Source of the DNA: Rosa chinensis
Lineage: Eukaryota > Streptophyta > Magnoliopsida > Rosales > Rosaceae
Assembly: GCF_002994745.2 (NCBI RefSeq)
Contig: NC_037090.1
Location: 30,362,501-30,426,500, forward strand
Length of the DNA: 64,000 nucleotides
Direction of reading: 5' to 3'
Below the pieces are notes generated by a model. That model had not been told where the DNA came from, searched no databases, and saw only the letters and a list, made by a program, of their open reading frames with translations. Each line of letters starts with the position of its first letter. The first letter of the stretch is position 1. Positions 1 through 12,935 of this stretch are shown piece by piece. Position numbers and translations under genes: made by a program.

Positions 1-526
1 TACGGTTTCGGGTTGGGCCGCTTTAGAGTTTTTGTCCCATTTTTGAGGCCAAATTCTTTAATGTTTCAGTTTACCTGCTTTTCTAGGACTGTTTTTTGGG
101 TCAAGGCCCAATTTTAAACCTTTGTTCAACACTTGAACTTTCAAAACAAAAATCAAACATCCAAAACGCAAGCTAATCAAACTAATAAACTATCAAATAC
201 TCAAAAGTGCAGCAAACTGTGAAGACTAAAAGTGTAGCATTACTTAATTACAGACCAATAAAAGTCCATCACCATCAGTTTCAGTCCTAATAAAAGTCCA
301 TCACCAACAACAAATTATAAAAGTCTTTGATTTAAGCAAATAAAAATGCAGCAACTTCAAGTCTGCAACAAGCAGCTCCTTTCACCCATCGTATAGTCTC
401 TTCGGGTAGCTCACCAACATTTGTTACACTAGAATCTGCATCATATCCACAATATCCCAAATTTGAAGTTTTCAACAAAATCATAAACACGCAAAATGAA
501 ACAAAACAAATTTTTTTACCTGCTTC

Positions 527-2480
527 TGATACGCTAAAAACAAGCGCTCAACTTAACCCTGCAAGATGTAGTCGTTAGCAATATAGAGTAAGTATGGATC
601 GTTCAAGCCGGGGATTGAGGGTAACTATTTAATCACAAAGAAAATTAAAAATAAACTAATCTAAACTAATCAAAGAACACAAATCAAACAACCAAAGAAA
701 CTAACTAAAAGAAAAGAAAACAAATGTAGAATAAGGAGAAGGAGAGGAGGAGAAACGAAAAAGAAAAAGAAAATAAATGTTTTGGGGTTTTGTTTTTAGG
801 TTTTACTAAAATAAGAGGAAAACAAAAAAAAAACAATTTCGATTTTAAGTTTGAGAGAAATAAGATGGAGAAAACGTTAGAGACTCGGAAATCCACCACC
901 AATTACTTTCGAACAATGTTAAGTTAACCTAGTTTCAATTACTAAGGTGTGAACAGAAATCAACCAAGAAACAAGTCGGAGCAGATCATGTCCCTTATTA
1001 ATGTTTCCCTAATTACTTAGTCTATGTGAACGCACAATAGCTAAGCCTATCAAACATGCAATCAAGGTATAGAACGCTATCCTATCAACAACACATATAG
1101 TGTCAACATATTTGAAGCATTAAGATCTCATGGAAACGATTGATTATAGAGTTGCAGTCTAGTGTGGAACGCCTACCTAGCATGCTCTTCTAGTTGTTTA
1201 AAACATCAACTTTTGTTCAAAGCCTTGCATACTTGTGGATTAGAAAACAAGACGATTAGGTGAATTATTTTCTAAACCTCGCTCCAATTACATGCATAAA
1301 TCCTATGTTCGCGACCATAAAACACACACACATAAAAGTTTTCAATCAAGCGGAAATAAACAACCAATTCACACCAAAGATCAAGAAACTAGATTTAACC
1401 AAACATATGTTCTACATAATTGGGGCTTCAAACCTTGCCCCTAACAAAAGGTAACTAGCCACACATCGTTTTAAAAACCAAAATACAACAAATAGAGAAA
1501 AAGAAGAAAAATATGGTGGCGGATGAATGAGAAAGAGAGATAGAAGAGAAGGTGAAAGGCGTGGTCGTCTTCAACGTGTGAAGAAGCTCAATATATATAG
1601 GAGAAGTTCAGCCCTAGTTTCCTTCTTCAACAATGCTTTTAAAACCTTCCCTTGTTGCTTGAGGATTACTCTACTTGGTGCATAATTAAATGATTTTCAA
1701 GCCTTAATAATCTTCCCAAAATCTTGAGGAATCATTCTAGGACTCTCCTTCATATTTACAGCAGCAATAACCTTCCAAAAATGCCCTGGAAATCCGTCCA
1801 AAGAAGAATCTCGGCCAAAATGGCCTGTTTTGACTAGGATTCAATTTCTGTCTCTGAAGCTTCCTTCTTGGACAAGGAACGACTTCGTCTTGACAAGTTT
1901 CCACTCCCACGTGCTCTATGACATCTTATATTCTATATTGATCAACAACCTTCTGGAAGAACTCCAAGAAAATAGCCGGAAAAGATCTCCCAAAAAGCTT
2001 CGTGAAAAGCTGACAGTTTCTGCCTTATCGGGAAGCATACTTCGACTTTGATTTCCTACTGCCTCGTTGATGATTCTGACCAGTTCTTTGGCTCTTGTTG
2101 AAGTATAACATCATGTATTTAAGGTTCTCTAGTCCTTTATTCATAGATGCAGCTGTAAGGATGCAAGAATTTCTCCTCAAAACCGTTCCCAGAAAGCTGA
2201 TTCTGCAACTGCAGTTTTCTGCTTTGCAGCAACTGTTTTGCAGAACGATTTCCGTGGACTTTCCTTGTAATTTCAAGCCAAAAGGTTGATCAATTTTGGT
2301 CCTTTGCATCATTACTTCATGTTTCATGGCTTCGTTTCTCCCTTTCAACTCTTATTTCTCTTGAATTACTCCACGAACTACCTAAAAAGAAAACGAAGTT
2401 AAAACTGACTTTTTAAAGGAATTAACTAAGAAAAGTGTAAGGGATTTCACACTATATTCGTCGCATTTATGCTCCTATCA
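527..2480 (-). mobile_element. solo LTR, Athila-like, inserted in the hAT element
   Basis: A lone long terminal repeat of 1954 bp in antisense orientation. On the plus strand it starts TGATACG and ends CCTATCA, and it is flanked by the 5-bp duplication GCTTC (522-526 and 2481-2485). Its right end (about 2451-2480, cactat..cgcatttatgctcctatca) resembles the reverse complement of the LTR start at 20092, so the two belong to related families. No primer-binding site, internal coding sequence or second LTR accompanies it, as expected after recombination between two LTRs. It cuts the 3' part of the hAT transposase gene. Short reading frames inside it are not credible genes. Confidence 0.85.
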
Positions 2481-5011
2481 GCTTCCATCTTTTCCAGCTT
2501 CTCATACTGCTCCATTTCGTCCCTTATAGGCTCCTTGAACAATGGCTTGCTTGTAGCCCTTAACCAGTCACTTGAACAAACAAGCGCCTCAACCATTTTC
2601 GGGGTCAAACTTGCCCTAAATGGATCCAGAATCCTCTTTCCAAGACTGAAGGCGCTTTCACTAGCGACTGTTGATGCAAGTACAACCATAACATCCCTTG
2701 CAATCTGCGACAGAATGGGAAATCTAGCACAATTCTCTTTCCAACAATCTAGCACTTGGAAGCTTGTATTTGAAGGGTCCTAAGATGGCTCCAGCAAGTA
2801 TTTATCAACTTCATTCTTGATCTCGACGACATCCTTTTCCTGCCTAAGCTTCATGAACTTATTCATGCTTGCAGCATAGCTGTCCTCTTCAATCAAACTT
2901 GCATTTCCAACGTCAAACTTTGGTTGAGTTGCAGAAAAAGACGCTTGTGCTGCCTCCAGATCATTTTCTGCATACTCAAGGAAGAGGTGCAGAAACATGC
3001 TCTTCACTTCAGTCACCATCACATCCACCATGGACTTGTCTTGCTACGATTTTGGAAAAAAATATTCCAAGTACAGCAGCTTGTACCTACAAAACAGAAA
3101 ATAATGTAAAACTCCTCTTGTCAACCAATACTGCAACTAATACTTGTCAACCAACTACTTTAAAGGTGGTGATGACAAAAACAGAAGCAATGGATTTTAG
3201 TGCAGCAATGACAAAAACAAAGAAGCAGTATTTTAGTACGAAACAGTTAGTTCAAGTGTAGCAATACCAACATAGCAGTAAAAAAGAAAAAAAGAACAAA
3301 AAAACAGAACCTTGGATCCAACACCACAGTTATCAAAAGAATCTTGTTCAACTCCTCAAGCCTCCCCCAATATTTGTCGAACTTCTTCTTCATTGAATTC
3401 CCAATGCTCGCAAGCAATGGATCATCCCCTTGTAAAAACAAAAATCGTGCAATTAGTTATATAGTTTTATAAAACTGAAATTTGACAACTACATAAACAT
3501 AAAATTGACAAGTAACAAAACAGAAATAAAGGAAGTATTTTACCTTTAATACACTTGTCCAACTCTCCTATGATGGTGCACATCCAAAGCAAAGGTTGGT
3601 TTGCAGTAACAACTTGTGTCCCTCTAAACTTGAGTGTTGCATCATAAAATATTTTCAAAAACTTGACCAGCCTTGCAGCCTTATCCCAATCAAGACCAAC
3701 TGAAGGTCCATCTCTTTTCTTCCCACCAACCGTCTCACTGAAATAGGATTCAAACTGTGAATCCTCATCCTCCAACCTTGGAAAAGCTTTCCGGTACTTT
3801 ATAGCTATGTTTAGCATGAAATAAGTCAAGTTCCATCTAGTGCGCACATCTAAAGGCACTATCCCACCCTTGTGGTCAATTTTTTCTTGAGTTGCACACT
3901 TTCGGAACTTTTCCAATCTAGTTGAACTTGACCTAATGTACTTCACGCAGTTCTGAATCCCATCAATTGAGGAATCCAGCTCCTCCATTCCATCCTTAAC
4001 AATTAAGTTAAGGATGTGGCAGCAGCACCTCAGATGTAAAAACTGCCCCCTCAAGACTAGCTCTTTCCAATTTCCTATCTTTTCTCTCATGTAATCTCTA
4101 GCCACTTGATTAGGTGAAGCATTATCGATGACAATACAGAAAACTTTCTCTATTCCCCACCCAATTAAACAAGTCTCAATTAGCTGCCCTATTGTCTTGC
4201 CCATATGGTTTGGTATCACACAAAAATTAAGGATTCTTTTGTGCAAAACCCATTCATCATCAATAAAGTGAGCTGTGAGAACCATATAGTTGATATTTTG
4301 GACCGAAGTCCAAGTATTAGTGGTTAGGGACACTCTCTGACCATAAGTGGCTAAAATATTTTTGATCCTAGTCTTTTCCGATTGATAGAGATCCCAGATA
4401 TCTCTAGCAATTGACCTACGGGACAACAGCTTAAATTGTGGCTGACAACTCTTCATGAAATCAATGAATCCCTGCCCTTCAACAAAGCTAAAGGGCAGTT
4501 CATCCCTAATTACCATCCTAGCACAAGCTAGCCTCGCCACATCATTGTCAAAACATCTTGCAACTAACTTCCTCCCATTATCTACCGAATCAAACACTAA
4601 ATTTTTCTGCTTTTTAGCGGGAATGTAAATGGGACACTTCTTACACTGATATAGCATATGATTTTTCATCGAGCTCGTGCCGTTGAACTTTGTGTGGCAT
4701 AAGTAAGTCTGCGGACAGTAGTTGCATTTGGCCTTCGGCTTTGCCAACTTTGAACCATCAGGATTCATCAGCTGCGTGAAGTTCTCCCATACCATGCTTT
4801 TGTTCTTCCTTTTCGTAGCAGACTGAACCTGAGCCCCATCTGAAGAAGGGGTTGCAGCTCCAGCAGGAGGTGGAAGTGCAGGGGGAAGTCGGGGAACCGT
4901 GGCACTAGATGCAGGGGTATCAGCAGTAGTAGTGCCAATGCTGCTCCCAGTGACCTCAGTCCCGACGACCGGTGGTTGACCCAGAATTGATTTATTTGAT
5001 TCATCCATCAT
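2481..5011 (-). pseudogene. hAT transposase with BED zinc finger (RICESLEEPER-like), broken
   Basis: Transposase of the hAT family. It is read from ATG at 5011-5009. The first exon (5011-3544, donor GTAAAA) encodes a Ser/Thr/Pro-rich leader, a BED-type zinc finger (residues about 72-125, CNYC and a later His/Cys pair) and the RNase H-like catalytic region, including LTTNTWTSVQNINYM and IDNASPNQ. The second exon is about 3434-3312 (GDDPLLASIGNS .. VVLDPR), and the third about 3090-2481. The third carries the C-terminal dimerisation region (ASTVASESAFSLGKRILD). It has in-frame TAG stops at about 3044-3046 and 2780-2782, and the solo LTR interrupts its end. The product cannot be full length. Exon borders are my reading of GT/AG sites. 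Confidence 0.85.
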
Positions 5012-5324
5012 CTACATCAACAGTTTTTTTTTAAAAAAAAAAAAACGTTGAATGTCAGTTCCAAATCAAAGTCACAAAATAAAGAAGGTTAAACAGAGAA
5101 GATTAAACAGATATGAACAATATAACAAAAACACTTAAAGCTTTGGTTAAGCGGATCAAATCTTCTAAATAACTAAATAAGTGAAAACACACAGATATGA
5201 ACAATCAAAATGGAGAAGTATCACCATATATCTGATCAATGCAGGTTTTATAATTTGTAGTAGCAATAGAATCCATATACATGAAAACACACAGATAACT
5301 AGATAAGTGTTCGAAAATTAAAGT

Positions 5325-5485
5325 GGAAAGAGAGGGAGAGTTGAGGGTGATAGCCTACCCGATCTGGAAGAGAGAGAGAGTTGAGGGTGATAGCTAACCT
5401 GATCTGGAAGAGAGGGAGAGTTGAGGGTGATAGACTAATAGCCGACCCGATCTGGAAGAGAGGGAGAGTTGAGGGTGATAGCCGA
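5325..5485. repeat. four tandem units of 40-48 bp upstream of the hAT transposase
   Basis: Four imperfect copies of a unit starting ggaagagagggagagttgag and continuing with a ggtgatag..cccgatct segment lie head to tail. They sit between the transposase start codon (5011) and the transposon end (5927), where its promoter or leader should be. Units differ by small insertions such as actaatag. They look like ordinary replication slippage. Confidence 0.8.
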
Positions 5486-5749
5486 CGTTCGACGTTCGAC
5501 GAGAGAGACTGAGAGAGGGTGAGCCGTCGGTCAAGGTTGATCGATCAGCGGCAGACAGAGTGAGAGTGGGACTGTGAGAGTCTGAGAGAGAGGCGCTGAG
5601 GGAGTAGATCTGAAATGATTCAAACAAGTCGATATATGGTTTGATAGTCTTAGGGTTTTCTAAAGGTGTGATCGGGTGTGAGTTGGTCTACACAAGTTCT
5701 GTGTTCCACAAATAATCTGAAGACAGATATAAAAAATAATTATTTAAAA

Positions 5750-5927
5750 TTCGGTTTGGTCCGGTTTTTACCGATCGGTCCAGGATATAAAACGTAATCC
5801 GACCCGGTTTATGTCCGGTTCTACAATTTTTCAGTCACAATGTAATCGGTTCGGTGGTTATCGAACCGAAAAAACCCGTCCGGTTCGGCCGGTTTTCTGC
5901 CTCACTTTTGTTTTTTGTCCACCCCTA
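5750..5927. repeat. hAT subterminal repeats and right terminal inverted repeat
   Basis: Several copies of motifs such as cggtttggtccggttt, ccggttcta, cggttcggtgg and gtccggttcggccggtt precede the terminal GTCCACCCCTA. In hAT elements such subterminal motifs are transposase-binding sites. That role is inferred from the family. Confidence 0.7.
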
Positions 5928-6479
5928 TCACAGTTCTCAGATCGATTTTGATAAACTGGTATATGATCCATACTGCTAATTAGAATAAAATTATCTATCA
6001 ATTCAATAAAAGCTGCTTAATAAAATTTTCAAACAAATTTCCTATCAGAGAGATTTGTTATGACTAACCAGAGTGAAAAAGAGCTTGGAGATGGAGTTGG
6101 AGCACCCAAATGACCGGAACAGAACCGGGGGGGATTGTTTGGGTGTAGAGTGACGTAGATGGTGGTTTTGTTTAGTGGTGGGCTTTGAATTTGTTGATTC
6201 TTTGATACGAAGATATCAAAAGTTGGAGACTGTGGGATGATTTCGAAATTTGGTGAAATGGACCAATTTTGAATTATGAAAAGATTTGGGACCTTCAAAC
6301 ACATGATTTGGCAAAAAATAATTATCATTTCAATGAAAATGAAGACCTGAAAAAAGAGAAAATATGAATTTTAATAAGAATAGAAGAAGTGAAGAAAAAA
6401 TAATTATTTTTTTTCTATGGGAAAAAATAGTTATCATTTCGAAAAACCAACGCCGTGTTAGCCAAATAGCCACCATCGA
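5928..6479. other. no gene recognised; AT-rich with poly-purine stretches
   Basis: Sequence to the right of the hAT element. The longest open frame (minus strand, 6029-6328) has no recognisable motif and no upstream or downstream coding continuation. I see no RNA gene or clear repeat here. Confidence 0.6.
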
Positions 6480-8230
6480 GTATAAAGGCCAAGTTATAGT
6501 ATAAGGATTATGAATAGGGGATATCGTACCTAAGGGATTGGAAAACTCATTCTAGCTAGGGAAAACCTAAAGGGTAGATGAATATGCAAATGTACAAATC
6601 ACAAAAAAGGGTTCACAAGTGAACCAAAGTTCATGGTGATTATATGCAAGGTGGAGTAGTGGTTTGATTTTGGTGTTGGAGATGGTTTGATTCAGAAATA
6701 ACTAAATGAATACTTGAAATGTAAACTAGGCTAAGCTAAATAGAAGTAATGAAATGGATAAGAGTTGTGACTTAAGGTTTTCACCTCTCTCTTGCAAACA
6801 ATGATGCTTATGTAGTGAATGAAGCCATTTTAATTAGCTAATTTCTCTCTTTGCATTACTCTCGGGTATGACAAGGGACATGCTCCTTTAATGATATTAA
6901 GCAACCCTTCTCGGGTGCAGTACTTAACTACTTAAGTCATGCATTTCAATCGATTAAGTATCTAATAATGCATTTACCTAAGTACATAAAGCTTAGAGAT
7001 GAAGAGATTATGCAAACCAACCATACTTATCTCTAAGTGATAGTAGTTCACAACCTTAACATGCACATATGATATGCTATCATGCTTCAAACAACCAAGG
7101 TTAATCAAGTCCTAATTGTTTCTCATGTCATGGCAAATATTCATACCCAAATTGATTAAGTTTAAGCATAAACATTCAACTCTTGAACTAGTATGTTAAG
7201 GTGTTAATGAAAAGTGCATCAAACATAATATTTACATCAAAGTCATACAAGATTGGCTAGAGCTTTCAACCCTAGCCCCAACAAACTAACTACTCACTCA
7301 TAATCAAATATATAAGCTTCAACATGTTTATGAACGTCAAACTAAAACGTAGGGATAGAGCAGTGACTAGTGATGATCAACTTCAGGATGGTGTAGATGA
7401 ACTCATGAAAGCATTGACATGATGCTAATGGTGATCGTGATGATGATTCCTCAAGTGATGTTAGACTCTTCTCCTTCTTCTTCAAAGCTTGATGATGGAG
7501 TATGAAATATAAAGATGATCTAGTAGTCAAATGGTGGAGTGGTGAAGCTTTATGTATATGTATATGAAATGGAATGGGTAGATGAAATGATGAATTTGGT
7601 GGTGGAGGTAATGGAGGTTATGGATTGAAGGTGATGGTGATGGAGGTTTGTGGAGGAGATGCTAATGGATTGTGTAGAGAATAGAGAGAGAAGAAGATCT
7701 AATGGCTAAGTGTGGGTGATGCCTTCTTCCTCGAGAGAATATGTACTTAAATAGATGGAGAGAAAGGTGTGATATGGTGTTGAAAAGCAAGGAAAAATGG
7801 CATGTGAGTGATAGTGTAAGTTGGAGTAGGAAATGATAAGTGAGGGATGGTGATTAAGTCTAAACCATGATAGATATTGAAGTGTTGATGATGATGGACT
7901 TTTGGGTAATAGGGAATGTTTGGTTGAATTGGAACTAAAAGGTTTTGGAATTTGGTTAAGATAGAATGATGGTGAATGGATGTAATGAAATAGATGTTAT
8001 GGCACTCATCCTCCTTGCTCCTCCATGAATGTGGCCGAAAAATACATGGCACTATTGTGAGTGGTGGTGCATGGAAAATTTGCCGGAATTTCACTTTTTT
8101 CTCCTCTTGTCAAGATTTTCTACAAAACATGGAATTTGATTAGTCAACATTAAATTGGATTTTAGAACAAGTAATTTCCATGTTTTAGGGCACAAATATG
8201 TATATGAATTATGATCCAACACACCTCCAT
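6480..8230 (-). mobile_element. probable degenerate LTR-like sequence
   Basis: Non-coding sequence with features of long plant LTRs in antisense orientation. It has a segment like gggatatcgtacctaaggga near the left edge, a long stretch of gene-free sequence with ATG-rich low-complexity runs (7340-7740), and phrases such as accctagccccaacaaacta (7271-7290) that recur in diverged form in the solo LTR near 1428-1447. I could not find matching ends or a target duplication. The assignment rests on resemblance only. Confidence 0.35.
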
Positions 8231-8306
8231 TTTCTGTGATGATTAGTCCATCTGATTCTACTAGGCTAGGTCAGTGCGCTCAGTCTATGATCTGGATGAG
8301 ACAAAA

Positions 8307-9600
8307 TGATAGGCTCAAAGCAAGCACTCAATTTAAACCCTCTTGTGTAGTTGTAGTATCATTCAAAAATAGGGATTATTCAAAGCTAGGGATTGAGAGA
8401 GATACTTCAATTGACACTTCAATTTCACGTTGGTACCTACAAAACAAAGAAAATTAAAAACATCAGCCTTAAAAAGAAAAGAAAATAAAACAAAGTAAAA
8501 ATGGGGGTTTTGAAATTTGAAACCTAAAAAACAATGAAAATACTTATAGAATTGTTTTATGAGTTATGAACAATGAGATGAACAAGTTAAGGAATGCAAC
8601 ATTTAGAAAAAAGAATTTAGAAACATTCAATTAACATGTGATTGACAACAAACAAGAACAACAATGAAACGCATTGAAATTTTCATATTACTTTTCTTAA
8701 GTTATTCAACGCCATAAAATGTATATTTCTTTAAAAGCAGTTCTAAGTAGGCTCACTAGCATTGAAACACATTACTAACAAGTCGTGCAAGAATCATCAA
8801 GCACAAAGAAAGTTTGTTCATTGATTAAAGTTCTCTTAATTTAAAATGGAATACATAAGAAAATCGTTAAGTAAATTTCGACTACACCTTTGTTTAAAGT
8901 GGTTACTACTTCGTGGGGAAAAGAAACAAAGAAATTATGTGAATTATCTCTTTAACCCTAGCTCTAATTACATGCAAATTAATCTAAGTGTCGACCTAGA
9001 GAAAATCAACATGCAAAAGTAGTTTTATATGAACCAATTCGAAATTTACCAATCACAAAATCAATCAAACAGTTTCTAAGTTAAAACATTATAAGCATGC
9101 ACATAAAAGGGGCTTTATAATGACATTCCTAACTAATTGAGAGCTATCTACACATAGTTTTGAAAACAACAAACATAATATAGTATAATAAAAATAGAGA
9201 AAAGGAAAAAGAAGAAGAAGATGGTGGTGGATGAACAAGAGAGAGAGATAGAAGAGAAGGTGAAGGGTGTAGTGTTTTCTTACAATGTGAATTATTTATT
9301 TATTGAGATTTTCCCCACAAATCCTTCTCTCAACCAACTTGAGTCTTCAATCCTTTTACGTAAGGAAATTCTAGTCCATATTGGCTTTGAATAAGTCTTT
9401 AACGTCTAGAACATGTTTCTAGGTCCTTCTTGAGCTCTCCTTGTGCGTTATGGTTTTCTAATCCAAGTTGTAGAAGAAGTCAAATCCAAATTGACTTTGT
9501 AAATGTCCTCCACAAAACTCTCCTAAATTTTAGGAAGAAAATTCTGATTTTCAGTAACCCAAGTCATTCAAATTTGCAGGGCTGCCATTCATAGCTCACA
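8307..9600 (-). mobile_element. truncated Athila-like LTR, antisense
   Basis: Starts TGATAGGCTCAAAGCAAGCACTCAA, comparable to TGATACGCTAAAAACAAGCGCTCAA at 527. It then follows the solo LTR in order: gggattga..gagata near 8390, aaaagaag..gatggtggtggatgaa near 9210 (like 1500-1527), and an a-rich block. The expected far end (..ATGCTCTTATCA) is missing. The similarity stops near 9600, where a LINE RNase H fragment begins. This is therefore a relative of the 527 LTR that has lost its 5' part. Confidence 0.55.
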
Positions 9601-9628
9601 CGAAACTAGAAAACCAAACTTTAGGATT

Positions 9629-9957
9629 CTAGAACTTATAAGCTAGGGACGCTAAATGATCTGCAAGGAAATTTGCTTCTTTAAAGCTATGTCTAAAGAT
9701 TATTGCTTGAAATTGTTGAGCTGAAAGTCTAATATCTCACACGAGAAGGCATATGATCCAAGGTACTGAATAATTACCCAAAATACAGTTAATTAACAGC
9801 TTAGAATCTCTTTCCACAATGATATGAGAAACCTGTTGGAGAGCTGCAGTATGAAGACCTTCTCTTAAAGCAGTGGCTTGAAGAACTAAAATGTTCGTAG
9901 ATCCAATAATTCTGTATGAAGCAAGAATAGGGTGACCATCGTGGTTGCCAATTGATC
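9629..9957 (-). pseudogene. RNase H-like domain fragment of a LINE
   Basis: Translation on the minus strand gives a stretch of about 110 residues matching the C-terminal half of the plant LINE RNase H domain (RVT_3). It includes ILVLQATALREGLHTA, HIIVERDSKLLINC and FLADHLASLAYK, ending at a TAG at 9629-9631. One in-frame TGA follows WIICLLV. The N-terminal Asp strand and all of the reverse transcriptase are absent, so this is a dead fragment. A domesticated RNase H-like gene is less likely because of the stop. Confidence 0.7.
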
Positions 9958-10423
9958 CTACATGCTCTAGACAACTTAGGACACAGATTACTAGGATTAG
10001 TTTTTGAGTAAAACTAATCTAAAATAAAGGTGTCATAACTTACTTAATTAGGATGAGATTTAAGTTATGGTTCTTGATCTATCTAATTCTTGTTCATTAT
10101 TTTATATAATTATATCTACATGATTTTGTGAAGTGATCATATGCCTTTTATGTTTATACCTACAATAAGTACTATGACGAAGTAAAAACCTTGTATCTTA
10201 AAATAACATCTTTCCAAATTGATCAACAACTGTAATGTACATTTTTCTTAGTATTTAAGTGTTACACCACTTTATGAATATATTATAAGGCTGCCCCTTG
10301 GTCTCTAATTTATAGCAATAAAAAAGAATAGTAAAAGCATAAATCATCATCATGGATATAATTTCAAGCACTAACTTCCAACCAAGAATCGAAGAGTGTT
10401 AACTATGAAATTTTCTAGAGAAA

Positions 10424-11107
10424 TGTATTAATTATCTCAATCAAGATATGAAGAAGACATAGTCAAATTAATATAAAAGTGTGCCTAACTTTGGACTTTT
10501 GACTACTTTTTCAACCAATAGACATATATAGGGAGGATCAAGAAATGACGTCCTTAAACTCTTAAAATGAGGATGTTTTTATTTTTAGCATGTATTTTAA
10601 TAATCACCATTCATTCTCTAGTTAATTACCTACACATATGAATCCTACAAAAAATTAGCCAAATCAGAAAATGTTTAACAATTTGGTTAGCACAATGTTC
10701 ATTTTAATTTTATCTAACGGACTACATTTGTTTACACATTTTTGAGTGACCAAATGATTATGGATTTGGTTGTTTTTTTGTAGATACAATTCTTGTATAT
10801 GAATCTAAAGGATCAATGGTTGAAATCATTGAATTAGATCATATACTAGTGTAAAATAGTAAAAATCCTCAAATTATTAAAGTAAGGATATCCTCTCTTG
10901 ATCTTTCCTCTATATATATATATTGGAAGTATTGGATGAATTTATAAATTTGATTGGGATTGGGAATATGACTTGTATAGTTCACGTGTAAGGAAGTTTT
11001 CCAAATAAACGTATTATCTCGACCAAGATATGAACAAGACATAATCAAATTAATATAAAAGTGTGCCTAACTTTGGACTTTTGACTACTTTTTCAACAAA
11101 TAGACCC
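10424..11107. repeat. direct repeat pair of about 100 bp, about 480 bp apart
   Basis: Two copies share attaatataaaagtgtgcc, then taactttggacttttgac, then tactttttcaac, with few differences. The copies are at about 10424-10528 and 11006-11107. Between them is AT-rich single-copy sequence. They could be ends of a decayed short element, but I found no target duplication. Confidence 0.75.
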
Positions 11108-11501
11108 TTGTTAAAACCTCTTCTAGTGAGGGATCCTTTTTTTTTTTTGGTCATTTTAAGGGATCGCTTATTAGGCCAATTTTTGAATCATATATGAGCA
11201 TCTTGACTGTTCAGTTTTTAGGTCTATATGAGTATATCACTTACGAAAATTTTCAGCCAAATTAATTATCGGTAAGGTATTCAAAACTGTGATTTACAAT
11301 TACAGACATGAGCGGTTCAGGCTGGACAGATTTGGTTCGTCCGTTGATTTGATTTAGTTCGATACCTTAATAATCATCGATTTGGTTGAAAATTTGCAGA
11401 TATGATCTATTCAAGGAGTCCTAAGAAATGAACGATCGAGATACCGATATGTGATCGAAAAATGAATTCCATAAAGGATCTCTTAGTGGAATGGCTATAT
11501 A

Positions 11502-11502
11502 C

Positions 11503-11545
<43 letters not shown>
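11502..11545. repeat. TG/GA compound microsatellite
   Basis: A run of tgtgtgtgtgtgt followed directly by agagagag repeats. Confidence 0.95.
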
Positions 11546-11548
<3 letters not shown>

Positions 11549-12545
11549 GCTTTTAGCAATATATTTTGTGTGTGGCTATTTTAAAGGATCTCTTGTGGGC
11601 TCTTATATATGACAAATATTTACGTCACAATGAAATTTGAAAGTTATACTTCACTTGATATTTTTTTTTTGGAGTTATTTGCATGGCATCTAAAATACAA
11701 AGTGATAATACTGCGTCGTAAAGTTCTCATTATAATTTGGGTGGATATTCAGTATTCTTTTCCGGAAAATTAAATTTATTTAATAGCTTACGAAAAATAT
11801 ATTGATCATCAAATACGTACAGAAAATTCTATGTTGTATCTATAATATATGTATCTTGTTAAAGTCATGTTGACACTGAAGAGAGTACACTATACTACGA
11901 AAGGGAGAAAGCCCAATATTTGACCCTAGCATAAGGGAGGAAAATAAAAGCTTACATTCAAGAAAAAAGAAGGACAAAGACACATTTTGCAATCGAGGAA
12001 TTGTGTAGCTGCATTTCAAGGTGATGCAGTCATAAAGTATTAGTCTAAAAAATTTGAAAACCTTATATTAAACTCTAATAAGATCCCCCAAATATCTTAG
12101 GACTATCGCCATCTCTTGGCAAATATATATTTACTACCCATTTCGGTGAACCCTCCATCAACTTTCTTTACTAATTATATCCCAGATCAACGTGCTTGTA
12201 GAACTCAACAACAATAACAAGCAATCAAGATCATTTTTAGAAGATTATAAACACATATACTAACAAAGTCCTACATACATAAATAAATGGAAGACGATGA
12301 GTTTGTTGTTCAAGGTTTACCTAACAAGTTCATAGCAATCATTGTAACAGTAAGTGAAAGCAAACAACAAAAGAAATGATATTCTCTTCTTCTCTGATTT
12401 CAAGCTCCTTCTAATGGGTTAGATCGAACTTGATGTTTTGTTGCAAAGAAAGCATGGATCAAAATACACACAATGGACTCCTAATTATGAGAGATATACA
12501 TATGCTCAGTAGGTAACTACATAAATTATTACCTATCGGACAATT

Positions 12546-12935
12546 TTTAGGTTCACATCTAGGGTGAACGAGCATATTCACCCCCATTATCGATTAACAT
12601 ATTTTTACTTAATAAATTTATAATCCAACAGTCTATATCCTAAATTATTTTTTAAAGATCATCTCTGTAAAAAATCAATCAAATCTGAAATCGTTTAGTT
12701 ATCTAATTGAATCAAACAAATGGATGGTTCTAACAATACTTACTACTACTATGATGAACTGTCCATGTATTCCATAGAAATGAATAACTAAAAGGTCTTC
12801 AATTTGATTGATTTTTTACATAGCCAATTTTTGTATTACATTACACAACATGAATGGTTGGATTAGAAAATTATGAAGTTATTATGTGTTAATTGCAAGA
12901 GAGTTCACCCTCATTCACCCTAAGGGTGAACTTAA
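12546..12935. mobile_element. MITE-like element with inverted ends of about 80 bp
   Basis: The left end (taggttcacatctagggtga..) and the right end read in reverse complement (taagttcacccttagggtga..) align over about 80 bp with scattered differences, including a shared taatccaac segment. The element is about 390 bp and has no credible coding capacity. I could not settle the target duplication, so the superfamily is open. Confidence 0.6.

Larger units (their letters stand above)
1..5927 (-). mobile_element. hAT-superfamily DNA transposon, left end outside the window
   Basis: A class II transposon whose transposase gene (2481-5011) runs on the minus strand. The right terminus is at 5911-5927, TTTTTTGTCCACCCCTA, which on the minus strand starts TAGGGGTGGACAAAA, a usual hAT end. 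The next eight bases, tcacagtt, would be the target duplication. About 190 bp of CGGTTCGG-type subterminal repeats lie inside this end (5750-5905). The sequence at 1-35 is of the same kind (cggtttcgggttgggcc), so the left terminus should lie just before position 1. A likely last exon of the transposase gene is at about 370-443, minus strand. The element is interrupted by a solo LTR at 527-2480. Confidence 0.85.
9958..12545. other. intergenic, AT-rich, no gene recognised
   Basis: No coding sequence with recognisable motifs. It holds one dispersed direct repeat (about 10424-10528 and 11006-11107) and one microsatellite. A short ATG frame at about 12288 follows a CA-rich leader-like stretch but ends after about 30 codons with nothing recognisable. 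Confidence 0.6.

Noticed and set aside
705..902. Phe/Leu-rich small protein resembling a membrane peptide
   Set aside because: Low-complexity reading of an A/G-rich LTR segment.
2025..2348. Overlapping open frames on both strands
   Set aside because: They lie inside the solo LTR, have no motif and no consistent composition. Chance frames.
12288..12383. Short frame starting MEDDEFVVQGLPNKF after a CA-rich leader-like stretch
   Set aside because: Only about 30 codons, with no recognisable continuation by splicing. It could be a first exon, but nothing supports this.
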